Positions 1 through 8,207 of a stretch of 64,000 nt of DNA are shown here, one piece after another (the first letter of the stretch is position 1; each line of letters starts with the position of its first letter). Made by a program: the position numbers and the translations under genes. The notes below the pieces were generated by a model. The model was given only the letters and a program-made list of their open reading frames with translations, made no database searches and was not told the origin of the DNA. Location of the stretch: positions 248,001-312,000 of the forward strand of contig CAVXRO010000014.1 in NCBI GenBank assembly GCA_963764235.1, in the 5' to 3' direction. Source of the DNA: DATFVA01 sp963764235. Lineage in GTDB: Bacteria > Bacteroidota > Ignavibacteria > Ignavibacteriales > Ignavibacteriaceae.

Positions 1-289
1 CTTTCTCAAGCTGTGCCTTAATTGCATTGTCAACTTTATTATATGCATAACCCAATGAAAGGGGACCGATTCCCATCAGAAAATCTATATATTCATTACC
101 GTCGACATCCCACACATGTGAACCTTTGCCTCTATCAAGGTACTTGGGGGCAACACCCTTAATGTTCTGAGAAGGACCCTTTGCCAGCGTCTGGGTTACT
201 GATGGAATAAGTTCAAGGGCCTTTCTGTAATATTCATCTGACTTTCTGATTTCAGGATAATCTTTGTTAAATTCAACTTTATTCGGCAT
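1..289 (-). CDS. Class III aminotransferase, glutamate-1-semialdehyde aminotransferase-like (partial)
   Basis: The ATG at 289-287 begins MPNKVEFNKDYPEIRKSDEY and stays open to the window edge, giving about 96 residues; the rest lies outside. A GAGGG ribosome site sits 8 nt upstream. The later stretch, KGSHVWDVDGNEYIDF followed by MGIGPLSLGYA, is the N-terminal signature of class III PLP aminotransferases of the glutamate-1-semialdehyde aminomutase type. The PLP lysine is not in the window. It is the last visible gene of a minus-strand operon, 17 nt after a transketolase subunit. With a cytidylyltransferase in the same operon, amination of a surface-sugar precursor is more likely than tetrapyrrole synthesis. 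That role is inferred from context only. Confidence 0.8.
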   Translation of the reverse strand, partial: MPNKVEFNKDYPEIRKSDEYYRKALELIPSVTQTLAKGPSQNIKGVAPKYLDRGKGSHVWDVDGNEYIDFLMGIGPLSLGYAYNKVDNAIKAQLEK

Positions 290-306
290 TATAATTCCCT
301 CGTATA

Positions 307-1236
307 TTAAAATGAATATTCCGCTCTTTTGGAGAGACGTATAAGTTCTCTGTTTATTTTGCCAGCAATTTTTTCAGGCGTAAATCCTTCATACTCAAGA
401 ACATCGGGAAGAAGCGCCGGTTTGAACCATTTACTTTCAAGCGCTATCGGCAGTACGTTGCATCGTACTTTTTCCTTGACAAGGATTTCCGATAAAATTG
501 AATACAGCCCTCCGGTAAGAAAGTGATCTTCCAGAGTTACTATAAGAACATCACTAAGACAGGTATTTTTTAACAGATCCTCATCTATTGGTTTAAGAGT
601 TCTCATATTTACTACACCGACGGATTTACCTTCGGATCGAAGGATATCTGCGGCTTCCACTGCTTGTTTAAGTAATGTCCCATAAGTAAAGATAACGATA
701 TCCCGACCTTCAACAATTACTTCAGCTTTCCCTATCCTGAAATCTTTATTATGTTCAACTGCCGGTTTCAGATTATTATATCTTATATAAAATGGGGAAG
801 GGTGAAGAATTACCTCTTTTAAACCGATGAGCATGTCCTCTTCATCGGAGGGACAGAAAATATTAACAGGCGGAATACCGCGCATCAAAGAAATATCTTC
901 GATTGCCTGGTGGGTAGGCCCGTTTCCGTCGCTTAAAAAACCGGGAACCGCACCAACGAGTTTAACGGGAAGATTCCCGATTCCGATGTCGGTCCTGATA
1001 AATTCAAACGCACGCATGGTAAGAAAGGTCGCCAGGGCATGCACAATCGGAATATTTCCTCTCAATGCGAGTCCTGCAGCCATACCTATCATAGTCTGCT
1101 CTGCTATACCGACATCAATGAATCTGTCTTCAATTAAATTCGGTAGATTTCTTATAGCGGCACGATTTTCAGCAGTCATCACTATTATGCGTTCATCTTC
1201 TTTTAGAAGCTGCAGAAGGAGTTCTTCGTAATTCAT
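307..1236 (-). CDS. Transketolase family protein, C-terminal (pyrimidine-binding) half
   Basis: The 309-residue protein carries the Pyr domain and C-terminal domain of a thiamine-diphosphate transketolase. RFIDVGIAEQTMIGMAAGLA holds the conserved Glu that contacts the ThDP pyrimidine, SDGNGPTHQAIEDISLMRGI is the transketolase/DXS signature, and the last third is a transketolase C domain. It lacks the pyrophosphate-binding half, which the gene just upstream supplies 2 nt away. The two should form one split transketolase moving a two-carbon ketol unit. Split transketolases occur in archaea and in many bacterial polysaccharide clusters. The setting among sugar-activating enzymes suggests a dedicated role in a surface-sugar pathway rather than the central pentose phosphate pathway. 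The substrate is unknown. Confidence 0.85.
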   Translation of the reverse strand: MNYEELLLQLLKEDERIIVMTAENRAAIRNLPNLIEDRFIDVGIAEQTMIGMAAGLALRGNIPIVHALATFLTMRAFEFIRTDIGIGNLPVKLVGAVPGFLSDGNGPTHQAIEDISLMRGIPPVNIFCPSDEEDMLIGLKEVILHPSPFYIRYNNLKPAVEHNKDFRIGKAEVIVEGRDIVIFTYGTLLKQAVEAADILRSEGKSVGVVNMRTLKPIDEDLLKNTCLSDVLIVTLEDHFLTGGLYSILSEILVKEKVRCNVLPIALESKWFKPALLPDVLEYEGFTPEKIAGKINRELIRLSKRAEYSF

Positions 1237-1238
1237 TG

Positions 1239-2096
1239 TTATCTGACTATTAAAGTTTCTGATTTTAATTCTGTTTTTTCTTTACTGTATAGTTCCTTAA
1301 GAAGAAGTTCAACTTCTTCGTGAGTAAAGTTGCAGAACCAACGGTCAGCCCGTGATTCGATGCTTGGAAGACCTTTCCCCCTAACTGTTTCCGCTATAAC
1401 CACAGACGGGGTATCTTTATTAAAAGGAATACTTTTGAATGTTTTTTCAAGATCGTTGAAATTATGACCGTCGCATCTACGGGTAGTCCATCCGAATGCT
1501 TCGAATTTTTTCTCAAGAGGTTCAATTGGAATAAGTTCTTCCGTCCTGATGTTAGCCTGGAACCGGTTCCTGTCAACGACAACAGTAAGATTGTTGAGTT
1601 TGTGCGCAGCAGCTACGAGTAGACCTTCCCATACCGAGCCCTCATTTAATTCACCGTCACCTAATACAACGACAATCCTGTTTTTCTTTCCTTTTATCCG
1701 GCAGTCTTTTGCGACACCCATCGAAACTGAGAGCAGGTGTCCTAAAGAGCCTGAATGATATTCAATACCGGGTATATTAGTGTTCGGATGCCAGTAAATA
1801 AAATCATTCGTCTTAAGATGATTCTTTAACCTGTCCTTCTCAATAAATCCCAATTCAGCGAACGTTCCGTACAGAGCAGGGACATCATGCCCTTTAGAAA
1901 GGAAGAGATAATCACGATCGGGATCCTTAAGATTATCTTTATTGATGTTCAGGTATCGGGAATAGAGATACACCAGGAGATCGGTGCAGGAAAGGGAGGC
2001 TCCGATAAAACAGCCGCCGTCTGTGGCCATCCTTATAATATGTTCCCTTACTCTGAATGCAGTTTCTTCAAGCACTGATTTATTTTTTTTATCCAT
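1239..2096 (-). CDS. Transketolase, N-terminal (diphosphate-binding) half
   Basis: The 285-residue protein matches the ThDP diphosphate-binding half of transketolase. LSKGHDVPALYGTFAELGFI and YHSGSLGHLLSVSMGVA are the characteristic substrate and cofactor loops, and VVVLGDGELNEGSVWEG is the GDGX-type motif that binds magnesium and ThDP diphosphate. The length is normal for a split N subunit. It lies 2 nt after the cytidylyltransferase and 2 nt before its partner half, so the three genes are almost certainly co-transcribed and probably translationally coupled. Function as a heterodimeric transketolase is well supported by family knowledge; the physiological substrates cannot be read from the sequence. 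Confidence 0.88.
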   Translation of the reverse strand: MDKKNKSVLEETAFRVREHIIRMATDGGCFIGASLSCTDLLVYLYSRYLNINKDNLKDPDRDYLFLSKGHDVPALYGTFAELGFIEKDRLKNHLKTNDFIYWHPNTNIPGIEYHSGSLGHLLSVSMGVAKDCRIKGKKNRIVVVLGDGELNEGSVWEGLLVAAAHKLNNLTVVVDRNRFQANIRTEELIPIEPLEKKFEAFGWTTRRCDGHNFNDLEKTFKSIPFNKDTPSVVIAETVRGKGLPSIESRADRWFCNFTHEEVELLLKELYSKEKTELKSETLIVR

Positions 2097-2098
2097 AT

Positions 2099-2896
2099 TC
2101 AGATTACTTTCGTTTGCTCCGGTTTTATGGTTTTCAGATCTCCGAGATGATCCCGGTACCAGTTCACCCCGTTATATTTTTCATTTATTGCCTTAACTTC
2201 CGGATGTTCCTTTTCATATTCAAGTATATCGTTCAACCCGAATTCCGGGTTGTTCTCGTAAAGAGCTTCATATATTTTTTTAATGAAAAGATAATCCTCA
2301 ATATAATCAATTGTCCAGCGGTGACTCATCGAGTAATCGAGTCCTGTTTCCCATACAACATTGCCGATCCTGAATTTCTCAGGATTTTCCCAGATATAAG
2401 GAGTGGTATGCTCGCGTTCGAAATCTTTCGAAGCTTCTCTTAAACATTTTTCGAGCGTTTCAAGACTCATTATTTCCACATCATTTCCGTCGGGATAAGT
2501 AGCCGGGTGGAGATTACTCACATAATCAAACCTGTCAGCGTTAGATATATGATAATTAATTACCTTATTGATAACGGAAGGATCTATCAGTGGGCAGTCG
2601 GATGGAATTTTAACAACCGTATCACCACCGTATTCACGGGCAGCATTTATATGCCTCTCGAGCAGGTTGTTGGTACTACCGCGGTATATGTTGTATCCTT
2701 TGCCCTTCAGGATATCTGCAAGTTCATCATCATAACGTTCTTCAGTAAGGGCGGCGACAATTGTTCCGGACAGATCTGAATGGCTGACACGTTCAAGCAT
2801 CCTGATTATAAGAGGTTTCCCTGAAAGAGGCATCATAACTTTCTTTGGGAGCCTGGTTGATCCCATCCTTACCTGAATAACTGTGATGATTTTCAT
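2099..2896 (-). CDS. SpsF/KdsB-like cytidylyltransferase
   Basis: The 265-residue protein begins MKIITVIQVRMGSTRLPKKV, the nucleotide-binding signature (QxRxxSxRLPxK) of the CMP-sugar synthetase superfamily in its SpsF form. VVKIPSDCPLIDP is the metal-binding acidic motif. Family members transfer CMP from CTP to an acidic or amino sugar. The gene is second in the five-gene minus-strand operon, after a 46-nt gap from the GT-B gene, and no clear Shine-Dalgarno sequence precedes its ATG. Directly after it come a split transketolase and an aminotransferase, which suggests it activates a product of those enzymes. The sugar is unknown; Kdo or nonulosonic acid are possible but no synthase for either is visible. 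Confidence 0.82.
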   Translation of the reverse strand: MKIITVIQVRMGSTRLPKKVMMPLSGKPLIIRMLERVSHSDLSGTIVAALTEERYDDELADILKGKGYNIYRGSTNNLLERHINAAREYGGDTVVKIPSDCPLIDPSVINKVINYHISNADRFDYVSNLHPATYPDGNDVEIMSLETLEKCLREASKDFEREHTTPYIWENPEKFRIGNVVWETGLDYSMSHRWTIDYIEDYLFIKKIYEALYENNPEFGLNDILEYEKEHPEVKAINEKYNGVNWYRDHLGDLKTIKPEQTKVI

Positions 2897-2942
2897 AACG
2901 TGATATTTTTTAATGAGATTAATATGATCTATTATTTATATA

Positions 2943-3998
2943 TCACTTCTCAGCATTTAGTAATTTTGAACGGAACCTAAGCAGCAGCTTACTTTTAAGT
3001 CTTGTTCTTATTATCCTGGGATGAAGTTCAACCGAACGGGAAGTATTTAAAAGGTTAATCCCCGTTTCAGCAATCGCCCCGGAAGATGTTCCGTTGTTCT
3101 GAATAGGAGCAAGCTTTTTCAATTCCTCCAGATTGAATTCTGAGAAGACCTTCTTCCCAAGGGCAAGTCCAACATAAACAACGCTTGAATATCTTGTTAC
3201 AAGCGTATCACAGTTAGCTATCATATGGGAAGTATTTTCTGAGGGGAATACCAATGCCCCGGGCGCATAGGCATTTATTTCGGCTGTTGCCCTTTCAACG
3301 TTTTCATTCGGGTGCAGTTTAAATATCATCTGTTTTCCGTCAGCTATTTTCTTAGCCTTTTCAATAAACTTTTTTCTGTTTTCATACTTGTAGGTTTCCC
3401 TTGTATCGGATGTTGCAACAAGTACATATCCTTTATAGGGAAAGTTATTATTAAGGAACTCCCTGCAGTTATCAAAATTAGGTATGCCGGTTACCTCAAT
3501 TTTGTCAGGGTCAACTCCTTTATTTATGAACAGATCTCTGTAACCTTCTGAAGCCACACAGAATTTGTCAAAAGCATTTGAAAGACCTGTCACTGAAGTG
3601 CTGGCCATCCACCTTGGTAGTTTCAGGTATTTCACTATGTGAAATAAAAAGTTCTCGGGGTCTGTCATACCCTCCTGAACAAGTATCACTTTCTTATTAC
3701 GGATATTTTTTGGAACTACCAGGTCAGAACAGGTATAAACGAGGTCATAATTATTGGCCGCGCCTTCAAAATCAATTTTCAGGTTATGTTTCTTAAGGTA
3801 ATCGAATGTTCTTTGTTTGAATTGACCTCCGAGGATAGTGAAGTCAAGGATACCAGTCTTACCTGCCTGTTTAAGGAATCCAAGAGAATAGAATGGAGTA
3901 AAATAACAATGATCTGAGGGAAAATGGGAGGAAATTTTATGCATCATAGTAGTCTGATTAAGTGAACCGCAGATAAATAGAATTTTTCTATTGTTCAT
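2943..3998 (-). CDS. Putative GT-B fold glycosyl/glycerophosphotransferase
   Basis: The 351-residue protein has no signal peptide or transmembrane segment. Its C-terminal half resembles CDP-glycerol glycerophosphotransferase and UDP-GlcNAc 2-epimerase-like GT-B proteins: VEVTGIPNFDNCREFL, MIFKLHPNEN and a late LVTRYSSVVYVGLALGKKVF with the Ser-Ser pair typical of this superfamily. The N-terminal half is more diverged. It is the first gene of the surface-sugar operon, so it may transfer the CMP- or nucleotide-activated sugar made by the downstream enzymes. The fold assignment is moderate and the substrate is not known. A divergent plus-strand gene starts about 290 nt away. Confidence 0.6.
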   Translation of the reverse strand: MNNRKILFICGSLNQTTMMHKISSHFPSDHCYFTPFYSLGFLKQAGKTGILDFTILGGQFKQRTFDYLKKHNLKIDFEGAANNYDLVYTCSDLVVPKNIRNKKVILVQEGMTDPENFLFHIVKYLKLPRWMASTSVTGLSNAFDKFCVASEGYRDLFINKGVDPDKIEVTGIPNFDNCREFLNNNFPYKGYVLVATSDTRETYKYENRKKFIEKAKKIADGKQMIFKLHPNENVERATAEINAYAPGALVFPSENTSHMIANCDTLVTRYSSVVYVGLALGKKVFSEFNLEELKKLAPIQNNGTSSGAIAETGINLLNTSRSVELHPRIIRTRLKSKLLLRFRSKLLNAEK

Positions 3999-4289
3999 AA
4001 AATCTCTTTCGATTAAATCTTAAAATTATTAAATAACCAGTCCCCGAGTGTTAATTTATTGTTAAGAATACCTCTAAGTTATATTTATTAAATGAATTAA
4101 CTCATAATATATTTTATAATCTATTTAAACTCAAACCAGGGTGCCCGGACTCATATTTAGTTGATTTTGAACTGCTTTTTCCTATAAGGGATTAAAATAT
4201 AACAACTTAAATCGCATTAAGATTTGATTGGAAACAATTCTATTCTTAAATTCACTCATCTTAGCTCCCAAAAACATTTAAACTTTAGA
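3999..4289. other. Divergent AT-rich intergenic region
   Basis: This spacer separates the minus-strand sugar operon from the plus-strand LD-carboxypeptidase gene, so it should hold promoters for both. It is AT-rich. An in-frame TTG at 4224 could extend the plus gene by 22 residues, but that extension does not resemble the peptidase family. I see no RNA gene, strong hairpin or repeat. Confidence 0.5.
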
Positions 4290-5231
4290 ATGAAAGCCAT
4301 AAAACCCAAAAAACTGCAAAAAGGGGATTTGATTGGAATAATTTCACCTGCATCATCGGTTAATGATCCCTTCCGGCTTGAAAAAGGTGTGCAGTATATC
4401 GAGAAGATGGGATACGACGTGATGGTAGGAAAAAACGTTGGAAAGTTTAACGGCTACCTGGCAGGTACTGACCAGGAAAGGCTTGATGATCTGCATTCAA
4501 TGTTCTCAAACAAAAAGGTTAAAGCTGTTTTCTGCCTGAGAGGCGGTTACGGCGCTGCAAGACTTCTGGATAAAATTGATTATAAACTGATCAGAAATAA
4601 TCCTAAGATCTTTGCCGGCTACAGTGATATTTCTGCTCTTCACCTTGCTATGTTTTACAAAACCGGATTGGTGACCTTTGCGGGACCCATGGTGGGAGTA
4701 GATTTTTATGAAGAAGTCAGTTCTTTTACAGAAGAAATGTTCTGGACGCTCCTTACATCCTCAAAGAAATTCGGACGTGTTGAAAATCCCGATGATGAAC
4801 ATATACTGAGCCTGAATTCCGGTACTGCAAATGGAAGGATCGTAGGAGGGAACCTTTCGGTTATTGCAGGACTTATAGGGACAGATTATTTTCCTGATCT
4901 TAAAGATAAGATTCTGTTGATTGAAGAGATGGGAGAAGTGCCCTACAAGATAGACAGAATGTTCAACCAGATGAGATTGTCAGGGATGTTCAAGGGAATA
5001 AAAGGCGTGGTTATAGGATCGTTCCGTGACTGCCATGAACTCGACCCGAATAAAAAGACATTAACCCTTGGAGAGGTTATCACGGATTATCTTTCCCCGC
5101 TGAAGAAACCCGTTATTTATAATTTCAGGCATGGCCATCTCAGAGATAATATAACAATTCCTTTAGGTGTGAATATCAGACTCAATGCATCCAGGAAATT
5201 TGTTGAAATTGCGGAGGCGGCTGTATCTTAG
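4290..5231 (+). CDS. ldcA: LD-carboxypeptidase, peptidase family S66
   Basis: Starting at the ATG at 4290 gives 313 residues beginning MKAIKPKKLQKGDLIGIISP, which is the usual S66 N-terminus. The nucleophile elbow is FAGYSDISALHLAM, the catalytic glutamate lies in ILLIEEMGEVPYK, and the catalytic histidine in YNFRHGHLRDN, completing the Ser-Glu-His triad. Family members cleave the L,D bond before the terminal D-Ala of cytoplasmic murein tetrapeptides during peptidoglycan recycling, or act on microcin-like peptides. No signal peptide is present, consistent with a cytosolic enzyme. The gene stands alone and converges on ispE with an 18-nt gap. Confidence 0.87.
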   Translation: MKAIKPKKLQKGDLIGIISPASSVNDPFRLEKGVQYIEKMGYDVMVGKNVGKFNGYLAGTDQERLDDLHSMFSNKKVKAVFCLRGGYGAARLLDKIDYKLIRNNPKIFAGYSDISALHLAMFYKTGLVTFAGPMVGVDFYEEVSSFTEEMFWTLLTSSKKFGRVENPDDEHILSLNSGTANGRIVGGNLSVIAGLIGTDYFPDLKDKILLIEEMGEVPYKIDRMFNQMRLSGMFKGIKGVVIGSFRDCHELDPNKKTLTLGEVITDYLSPLKKPVIYNFRHGHLRDNITIPLGVNIRLNASRKFVEIAEAAVS

Positions 5232-5249
5232 AAATCTGGGCGAAGATTC

Positions 5250-6098
5250 TTATTCAGGATGTACTTCATCATGTATGAATATCCTGTAACCCTGTTCTTG
5301 CATTATTCTTCCTGCCGATGATGCGGTTTCGAAATCAGGGTAAATACCAAATACGGTAGATCCGCTTCCGCTCATAATTGAGAAAACTGCGCCAAGTTTA
5401 TGATGAAGATATCGGATATCTTTTATTAAAGGATAGGCTTCAAATACGGGGTCTTCAAATACATTTTTTAGCTGGTTAAAGTAGAGCTTTAAGTGATATA
5501 GATCGAGAGATTCAACTTTTCTCAAATCAAAATCGGGCTTAGAGGGAGTAATTTTACTATAGGCCCATTTAGTGGATATATTTATTCCCGGATTAACAAT
5601 TACAATTGGAAGATCGGAATGCAGCAGAAGGGGCTTAAGTATCTCGCCGCGGCCGCAGGCGAAAGTAGGGCGGGGATGAAGGAAGAAAGGGACATCGCTC
5701 CCGAGTCTAAGTGCAAGATCAAAAATTTCACTCCCCGACAAATTAAGTCCTGAAAATTCATTCAGTGTATTTAATATTGCCGCTGCATCTGAACTGCCGC
5801 CTCCCAATCCGGCTCCAACCGGTATATTCTTTTCAAGATAGATTTTTACATTAAGCTTTTCCCTGGAATATTCTTCGAGAATATTTTTGGCAAAAACTGC
5901 CAGGTTCGTTGAATCAGAAGGGAGTGAATTGTCATTTGATGAAAAACTAAATTTATCCGAATCTTCAATGATGATCCGATCAAAAATATTTACTGGATAA
6001 AAAATAGTCTCAATGTTATGATATCCGTCCTGCCTTTTTTCAGTGACGTATAATCCGATATTTATTTTCGCCGGAGTCAGGATTTCAGTTTTTGCCAT
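5250..6098 (-). CDS. ispE: 4-diphosphocytidyl-2-C-methyl-D-erythritol kinase
   Basis: This GHMP kinase phosphorylates CDP-ME at the 2-hydroxyl in the MEP pathway to isopentenyl diphosphate. The chosen ATG at 6098 gives 282 residues beginning MAKTEILTPAKINIGLYVTE, the family N-terminus with its catalytic Lys. PVGAGLGGGSSDAAAI is the GHMP ATP-binding loop and SIMSGSGSTVFGIY is the C-terminal GHMP motif. A longer reading from 6152 adds 18 unrelated residues and is rejected. The start overlaps the last 14 nt of the upstream fusion gene, with CAGGAA upstream as ribosome site, so translational coupling is likely. The MEP route fits a bacterium of this phylum. Confidence 0.95.
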   Translation of the reverse strand: MAKTEILTPAKINIGLYVTEKRQDGYHNIETIFYPVNIFDRIIIEDSDKFSFSSNDNSLPSDSTNLAVFAKNILEEYSREKLNVKIYLEKNIPVGAGLGGGSSDAAAILNTLNEFSGLNLSGSEIFDLALRLGSDVPFFLHPRPTFACGRGEILKPLLLHSDLPIVIVNPGINISTKWAYSKITPSKPDFDLRKVESLDLYHLKLYFNQLKNVFEDPVFEAYPLIKDIRYLHHKLGAVFSIMSGSGSTVFGIYPDFETASSAGRIMQEQGYRIFIHDEVHPE

Positions 6099-8106
6099 CG
6101 AGATATTTCCTGATTTTAATAATATGTTCTGGTCCTGAACCGCAGCAAGCACCTATGAAAGTAGGTGAATATTTCATTGTTTTTTTAACCAGGGCAAGAT
6201 AATCCTCCGGGGAAAATCCGCATGTTATTATGTTATCTTCAGGATTACCGGATCCACAGTTAAGATAATATCCCCAGTTGTACCCGAATTCCTTCTCTAT
6301 CGCATTGAATTGTGCGGGTGAAATACAGTTGACACCTATAGCCAGAGGTTCATGCTCCCCGATAAACCGGACAGCCTCGCCGGGGGATTCACCTGAAAGA
6401 AGCCTCAGATTCTCATCCAGATAGATACTTACGACATAAGGAATACGATTCTGAGAGCAATATTCACAAATAATTTTTATTTCATCAAAGTGACTTTGAG
6501 TTTCATTCAGGATGAAGTCGGGACCGTTTTCGATAAGTAAACTAATATGTTTATGGTGGTTATATTTAAGTTCTTTCCTGGCTAAACGACGAACTTTTTG
6601 ATAGCAGTCTTCTGCCGGAGCGTTGGAAGCTGCTATATAAACCTGCAGATTACCTTTCGCCTGATGTGCAAGTTTAAGGGCTGTTCTAAGCAGCTCTTCC
6701 TGTTTATTCCAGCTGAAGTCTGACAAGGCTGAAGGATTTGTACGGAACGTATTGGTTGTAATAATGTCTGCTCCTGCGGATATATAATCCCTGTGAATTT
6801 TCAGCACTTTTTCGGGATAATCAGTATTAGCAAAGGTCATCCACGCTTTTTTATGAATCGGGACCCCTGCCTGCTGGAGCTGACTTCCCATTGCTCCATC
6901 AAGAATAAGCGGTCTTTTACTCTCTGCCGCGGTTGAAAAAGGATTCGATTTATCCATTTCTACCGTGGATTTCTTTCTTTTAAAAACAGTACGGTAGTAG
7001 GTTTCTGTCTCATTAATAATTCTATCGAGGTCTATCAGCTGAATGCATTCAAGATTATAAGGACATACCTTCTTCCAGCAAGGCGAGCAGAAAAGATCTC
7101 CCTGGTATATTTTAATTCCACGGTCGTACAGGTCAATTTCTGTCCAGCAGCTTACCCCGAACCATACTATTATGTATTTCTTAAGGGCTATACCCAGGTG
7201 CATTCCAAAAGAATCACCGGTTATTATGATATCTGCAAGGTCCTCAAAACATGCACCCCTTCTTACTCCCATCGTGGTCGGAGTATTGATAATCCTTCCC
7301 TCAAAATGAGAATAAATTATACTATTTCTCTCAGTATCCTCGGGTCCGCCAAGGAGTACAATTTTCCCTATGTTCTTCCGGAGCAGATTCTCGATCAGAT
7401 AGACATGCTGTTCGATAGTCATCTTTTTATTCGGGTAAAGTTCTGAACAGCCGGTGTTAAATCCTATCACAAAATCGTTGTCGTGCAAACCCGCGCTCTT
7501 TTTATAATCGGTAATAAACATTTTTTCTTCATCACTTAAACTGAATACATATTCATCTCTTTTATAATCAAGCTCAAAAGTTTCTGCAAGGTAATCCTGA
7601 CCGGTGCGTTTATTCACCTTAAATTTAAGGTGATCGTCCATACCAAGGTTATAATTATAATATGCACCTTCATTCACAGGAAATATTTTACCGTCTCTGT
7701 TAAGCCCGAATCCAAGCTTATGTTCTGCTTTTATAGAGTTCAGAAGCGCGCACGAGCGCTGTGATTTATCTACGTTCATGACGTAATCGAATTCCATTTC
7801 ATTCAGTACTGCGACCGACTCTGCATCATAAACGAAAACTTTATCAAGGTAAGGAATATTGAGCAGGAGGGGGGCGGCTATTTTAAGCGTAACCCAATAA
7901 ATAGTTGAATCAGGGAATTTCCATTTAATCGACGGAAGCTGGGCTGTGGTCATCAATATATCGCCCATAGCGTCGAAATTAATAATTAATATTTTCTTCC
8001 CGATAGGAAGATTGTCCTTACACCCCTCCACCCAGCAGTTATGATCAGGATAACAGGGCTTGTAGCCGGTGAACCGCTTACAGGAAGGAACTTCTTTTAA
8101 GGTCAA
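6085..8106 (-). CDS. GT9 glycosyltransferase fused to homocysteine S-methyltransferase
   Basis: One uninterrupted 673-residue frame encodes two complete enzymes. Residues about 35-375 form a family 9 (ADP-heptose:LPS heptosyltransferase-like) GT-B enzyme: IGKKILIINFDAMGDILMTT at the start, NKKMTIEQHVYLIENLL, VLLGGPEDTE and TGDSFGMHLGIAL, ending in a Cys motif (FCSPCWKKVCPYNLEC). Residues 384-673 form a homocysteine S-methyltransferase barrel: RPLILDGAMGSQLQQAGVP, SAGADIITTNTFRTN, and the zinc thiolates in IGVNC (about 593) and GACCGSGPE (about 652). Met384 has no stop before it, so this is fusion, not overlap. Each half has the length of a stand-alone enzyme. ispE follows with overlap. A functional link between glycan transfer and methyl transfer is not known to me. 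Confidence 0.85.
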   Translation of the reverse strand: MTLKEVPSCKRFTGYKPCYPDHNCWVEGCKDNLPIGKKILIINFDAMGDILMTTAQLPSIKWKFPDSTIYWVTLKIAAPLLLNIPYLDKVFVYDAESVAVLNEMEFDYVMNVDKSQRSCALLNSIKAEHKLGFGLNRDGKIFPVNEGAYYNYNLGMDDHLKFKVNKRTGQDYLAETFELDYKRDEYVFSLSDEEKMFITDYKKSAGLHDNDFVIGFNTGCSELYPNKKMTIEQHVYLIENLLRKNIGKIVLLGGPEDTERNSIIYSHFEGRIINTPTTMGVRRGACFEDLADIIITGDSFGMHLGIALKKYIIVWFGVSCWTEIDLYDRGIKIYQGDLFCSPCWKKVCPYNLECIQLIDLDRIINETETYYRTVFKRKKSTVEMDKSNPFSTAAESKRPLILDGAMGSQLQQAGVPIHKKAWMTFANTDYPEKVLKIHRDYISAGADIITTNTFRTNPSALSDFSWNKQEELLRTALKLAHQAKGNLQVYIAASNAPAEDCYQKVRRLARKELKYNHHKHISLLIENGPDFILNETQSHFDEIKIICEYCSQNRIPYVVSIYLDENLRLLSGESPGEAVRFIGEHEPLAIGVNCISPAQFNAIEKEFGYNWGYYLNCGSGNPEDNIITCGFSPEDYLALVKKTMKYSPTFIGACCGSGPEHIIKIRKYLDGKN

Positions 8107-8207
8107 AAAAAACCTGACTAGTTGTAAATAATAATTATATTTATGAGTTAAATTTATCAGTCAAATATAAAAAAACATTAGCTGCATTTGAAGGAGTATT
8201 TTTATAT

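Noticed and set aside
4224..4289. Upstream TTG start for the LD-carboxypeptidase
   Set aside because: The added 22 residues are unlike the family, whose N-terminus matches the ATG at 4290.
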